From positions 1 through 33,053 of the forward strand of contig JAIKWW010000067.1 in the NCBI GenBank assembly GCA_024684465.1: a stretch of 33,053 bases of DNA. The letters run 5' to 3'. The DNA is from Clostridia bacterium. GTDB lineage: Bacteria > Bacillota > Clostridia > Peptostreptococcales > Anaerovoracaceae. Positions 32,696-33,053 of this stretch are shown in pieces. Numbering within the stretch: the stretch's first letter is position 1; every line of letters starts with the position of its first letter. The position numbers and the translations under genes were made by a program. Below the pieces are notes generated by a model that worked only from the letters and a program-made list of their open reading frames with translations, searched no databases and was not told the DNA's origin.

Positions 32696-32724
32696 TTGAC
32701 ACAAAACACTAAAATAGGTAAAAT
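32696..32724 (+). promoter_or_regulatory. Promoter of tRNA-Thr and tuf
   Basis: Perfect TTGACA (32696-32701) and TAAAAT (32719-32724) are 17 nt apart, 15 nt before the tRNA. This is among the strongest promoters in the window, as expected for stable RNA and EF-Tu expression. Confidence 0.88.
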
Positions 32725-32739
32725 GATATTTAAGTTCGT

Positions 32740-32815
32740 GCTGCCTTAGCTCAGTAGGTAGAGCACTTCATTGGTAATGAAGAGGTCGGCAGTTCAAATC
32801 TGCTAGGTAGCTCCA
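32740..32815 (+). tRNA. tRNA-Thr (anticodon GGT)
   Basis: A 76-nt cloverleaf with encoded CCA. Acceptor stem GCTGCCT/AGGTAGC (one G-U), D arm GCTC/GAGC, anticodon stem CTTCA/TGAAG with loop TTGGTAA (anticodon GGT), variable loop AGGTC and T arm GGCAG-TTCAAAT-CTGCT. It reads ACC and ACT codons. It lies 97 nt upstream of tuf with no terminator between, so both probably share one transcript cut at the tRNA ends. Confidence 0.97.
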
Positions 32816-32864
32816 AACTTACAATAATATTTGCCAGATTATTATAAGACAAATTTTAAACTAA

Positions 32865-33053
<189 letters not shown>

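Overview
The window reads as chromosomal DNA of an anaerobic Firmicute of the class Clostridia. Evidence: strong AGGAGG-type ribosome binding sites, a SigH-type sigma factor, [FeFe]-hydrogenase maturase HydF, a clostridial-style chemoreceptor, and the conserved Firmicute order yacL-ispD/F ... cysS ... mrnC ... rlmB-sigH. By eye G+C is near one half, which with the gene mix would fit a lineage such as Eubacteriales Family XIII. The taxonomic placement is inference. No CRISPR array, insertion sequence, phage gene or rRNA was seen.

Layout. Positions 1-15780 are mostly minus strand and accessory: a sensor kinase (cut by the window edge) with its response regulator; a MATE exporter behind a sodium:amino-acid symporter; an orphan barstar-like protein; an operon of a polar amino acid ABC transporter (binding protein, permease, ATPase) plus a DapF-fold two-cysteine racemase; a DtxR-family regulator; a EutP/PduV-like GTPase with two EutS/PduU-type microcompartment shell proteins and no other microcompartment gene; and a DUF815-type AAA ATPase. 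A chemoreceptor on the plus strand and an MFS transporter on the minus strand follow.

Positions 16086-33053 are all plus strand and mostly housekeeping: hydF; yacL; a fused ispDF; proS; a cyclophilin; cysS; an AI-2E-type permease; an unrecognised two-part protein; malic enzyme; fumarase; mrnC; thyA; folA; rlmB; sigH; tRNA-Thr(GGT); and the start of tuf. This is the Bacillus-type yacL-to-sigH neighbourhood with proS, cyclophilin, malate/fumarate enzymes and thyA-folA inserted.

How parts work together. Fumarase and malic enzyme form a fumarate-malate-pyruvate branch. ThyA and FolA are coupled because ThyA makes dihydrofolate and FolA reduces it. The racemase-transporter operon suggests uptake and stereochemical conversion of an amino acid. 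The most unusual element is the minimal microcompartment-like module at 8979-10631: a GTPase and two plug-type shell proteins, with no tiling shell protein, no vertex protein and no enzyme core.
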